The notes beneath the pieces are model-generated. The model was not told the DNA's origin. It worked only from the letters and a program-made list of their open reading frames with translations, and did no database searches. The translations under genes and the position numbers were made by a program. Positions 5,008-5,961 of a stretch of 5,961 nt of DNA are shown one piece after another. Every line of letters begins with the position of its first letter. Positions within the stretch are counted from its first letter, which is position 1. The DNA comes from Elusimicrobia bacterium RBG_16_66_12 (GTDB lineage: Bacteria; Elusimicrobiota; Elusimicrobia; UBA1565; UBA9628): the NCBI GenBank assembly GCA_001800005.1, contig MGUL01000200.1, forward strand, positions 3,491 to 9,451, written 5' to 3'.

Positions 5008-5010
5008 TCT

Positions 5011-5961
5011 ATGGCCGAATCCAAGGACCGCCCCCGCGTGGCACTCCTCCACGTCGCCGACCGCACCGGCATCGTGGAGTTCGCCCACTCCCTGCTCGAG
5101 CTCGGCTTCGAGCTGGTGGCCACGGGCCCGACCGCCACGGCCCTGCGCCAGGCGGAGGCGAAGCACGTCTCCCTCTCCGAGTTCACCGGCGAGCGCCTGC
5201 CGGCCGACGCGCTGGCCCTCCTCCACCCCAAGGTCGTCGGCGCCGTCGTCGGTGAAAAGCCGTCCATCGACCTCGTGGCCGTCAACCTCTACCCATTGGC
5301 GCAGGCCACGGCCGACTCCTCGCTGACTCAGGAGGAGGTCCTGTCCTACGTGGACCCCGCCGGACCGGCGCTGTTGCGCGCGGCGGCTCGAAATTTCTCG
5401 CGCGTGATCCCCCTCTGCGACCCGGATGATTATCAGCAAGCGATCGAGACCCTCAGGGCCTACGACCGGATGCTGCCCGACCGCCGCCAGATTCTGGCGG
5501 CCAAGGCGTTCCACTACGCCGCCTACTACGATTCGACCGTGGCCCAGTACCTGGGCGGCAAGTGGGAGAAGCTCCCCGACGAGGTCGTCGTGGCGCTCAA
5601 GAAGTCCGTCGACCTGAAGTACGGCGAGAACCCCCACCAGAGCGGCGCTTTCTACACCCTCTCCGGCGCGCGCCCCTGGGGCCTCAACGCCGCCAAGCTC
5701 CTCTTCGGCAGGCCTCTGGCCTACGGCCATTATCTGGATCTCGAGACCGCCTGGGAACTGGTCACGGCCTTCGCCGAACCCTCCTGCGCGATCGTCAAGC
5801 ACGCCGTGCCGGCCGGCTTCGCCCATGCGGAAGACCTCGCGAAGGCCGCCCGCCGCGCCTATGCGGGCGACCCGCGCGGCTGCTTTCGCGGCACGGCGGC
5901 CGCCAACCGAGAGGTCGACGAGGACGCGGCGGGATTTTTCGCCGAAGAATTCGTCTACTGC
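5011..5961 (+). CDS. purH: Divergent PurH, AICAR transformylase / IMP cyclohydrolase (3' truncated by window)
   Basis: PurH catalyses the last two steps of de novo IMP synthesis: formyl transfer to AICAR, then ring closure. The first 317 codons are visible and open to the right edge. The N-terminal MGS-like fold shows VALLHVADRTGIVEFA (10-25), VATGPT (36-41), LHPKVVG (71-77), IDLVAVNLYP (86-95) and VDPAGPALLRAAARN (114-128). The transformylase part shows AAKAFHYAAYYDS (163-175), KYGENPHQ (203-210), FAEPSCAIVKH (254-264) with the Lys263-His264 pair, and PAG (267-269). Several usually invariant residues differ. DALALLHPK replaces the GRVKTLHPK motif, Arg127 replaces the Lys of AAKNH, LAYGHYLD replaces the SYNN type, and GCFRG replaces SAFGG. 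About 18 residues before IDLVAVNLYP are missing. The ATG at 5011 has only a weak AAGAG (4999-5003) ahead and follows the small ORF's stop by 3 nt. A single-function transformylase role is an alternative. Confidence 0.88.
   Translation, partial: MAESKDRPRVALLHVADRTGIVEFAHSLLELGFELVATGPTATALRQAEAKHVSLSEFTGERLPADALALLHPKVVGAVVGEKPSIDLVAVNLYPLAQATADSSLTQEEVLSYVDPAGPALLRAAARNFSRVIPLCDPDDYQQAIETLRAYDRMLPDRRQILAAKAFHYAAYYDSTVAQYLGGKWEKLPDEVVVALKKSVDLKYGENPHQSGAFYTLSGARPWGLNAAKLLFGRPLAYGHYLDLETAWELVTAFAEPSCAIVKHAVPAGFAHAEDLAKAARRAYAGDPRGCFRGTAAANREVDEDAAGFFAEEFVYC

Noticed and set aside
4846..5826. Long minus-strand open frame (326 codons) opposite purH
   Set aside because: Low-complexity Gly/Arg/Val/Glu-rich translation typical of the antisense of a high-GC gene. 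The plus strand shows clear PurH motifs throughout, and the frame runs into the non-coding gap.

Overview
The window is GC-rich bacterial chromosome carrying a compact same-strand housekeeping cluster, interrupted by a small AT-richer accessory segment. As a spot comparison, bases 5041-5100 in purH hold 42 G/C of 60, whereas bases 3931-3990 and 4321-4380 in the accessory segment hold 24 of 60. NAD+-dependent LigA, a fused RibBA and ATGA-type gene overlaps identify a bacterium. The phylum cannot be fixed from this sequence; the unusual RibH and PurH active-site motifs suggest a poorly sampled lineage.

Bases 1-3887 hold four overlapping genes on the + strand. They are the 3' part of ribBA (first steps of both riboflavin branches), ribH (lumazine synthase), nusB (antitermination factor) and ligA (NAD+-dependent DNA ligase). 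Overlaps of 4, 14 and 23 nt indicate one translationally coupled operon. RibBA supplies the butanone phosphate used by RibH.

Bases 3888-5010 are the accessory segment. It begins with a weak terminator-like hairpin plus T-tract and a run of short palindromes. A strong promoter with an overlapping repeat operator follows. It drives a toxin-antitoxin pair: a Gp49/HigB-like RelE-superfamily toxin whose GTG start lies almost at the predicted transcription start, and an XRE helix-turn-helix antitoxin overlapping it by ATGA. An imperfect 15-bp inverted repeat brackets the pair. Behind it lie a tRNA-3'-end-like fragment on the minus strand and a 26-codon stub resembling the N-terminus of a ribbon-helix-helix antitoxin. 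The stub stops 3 nt before purH. This looks like a small, partly decayed toxin-antitoxin insertion.

Bases 5011-5961 are the 5' part of a divergent purH, open to the window edge. Its AICAR transformylase half keeps key motifs. Its IMP cyclohydrolase half lacks the conserved Arg and Lys before LHPK, has Arg for Lys in the AAKN motif, and is shortened before NLYP. Together with a His-to-Gln change at the RibH catalytic position, these are the most unusual protein-level observations here.
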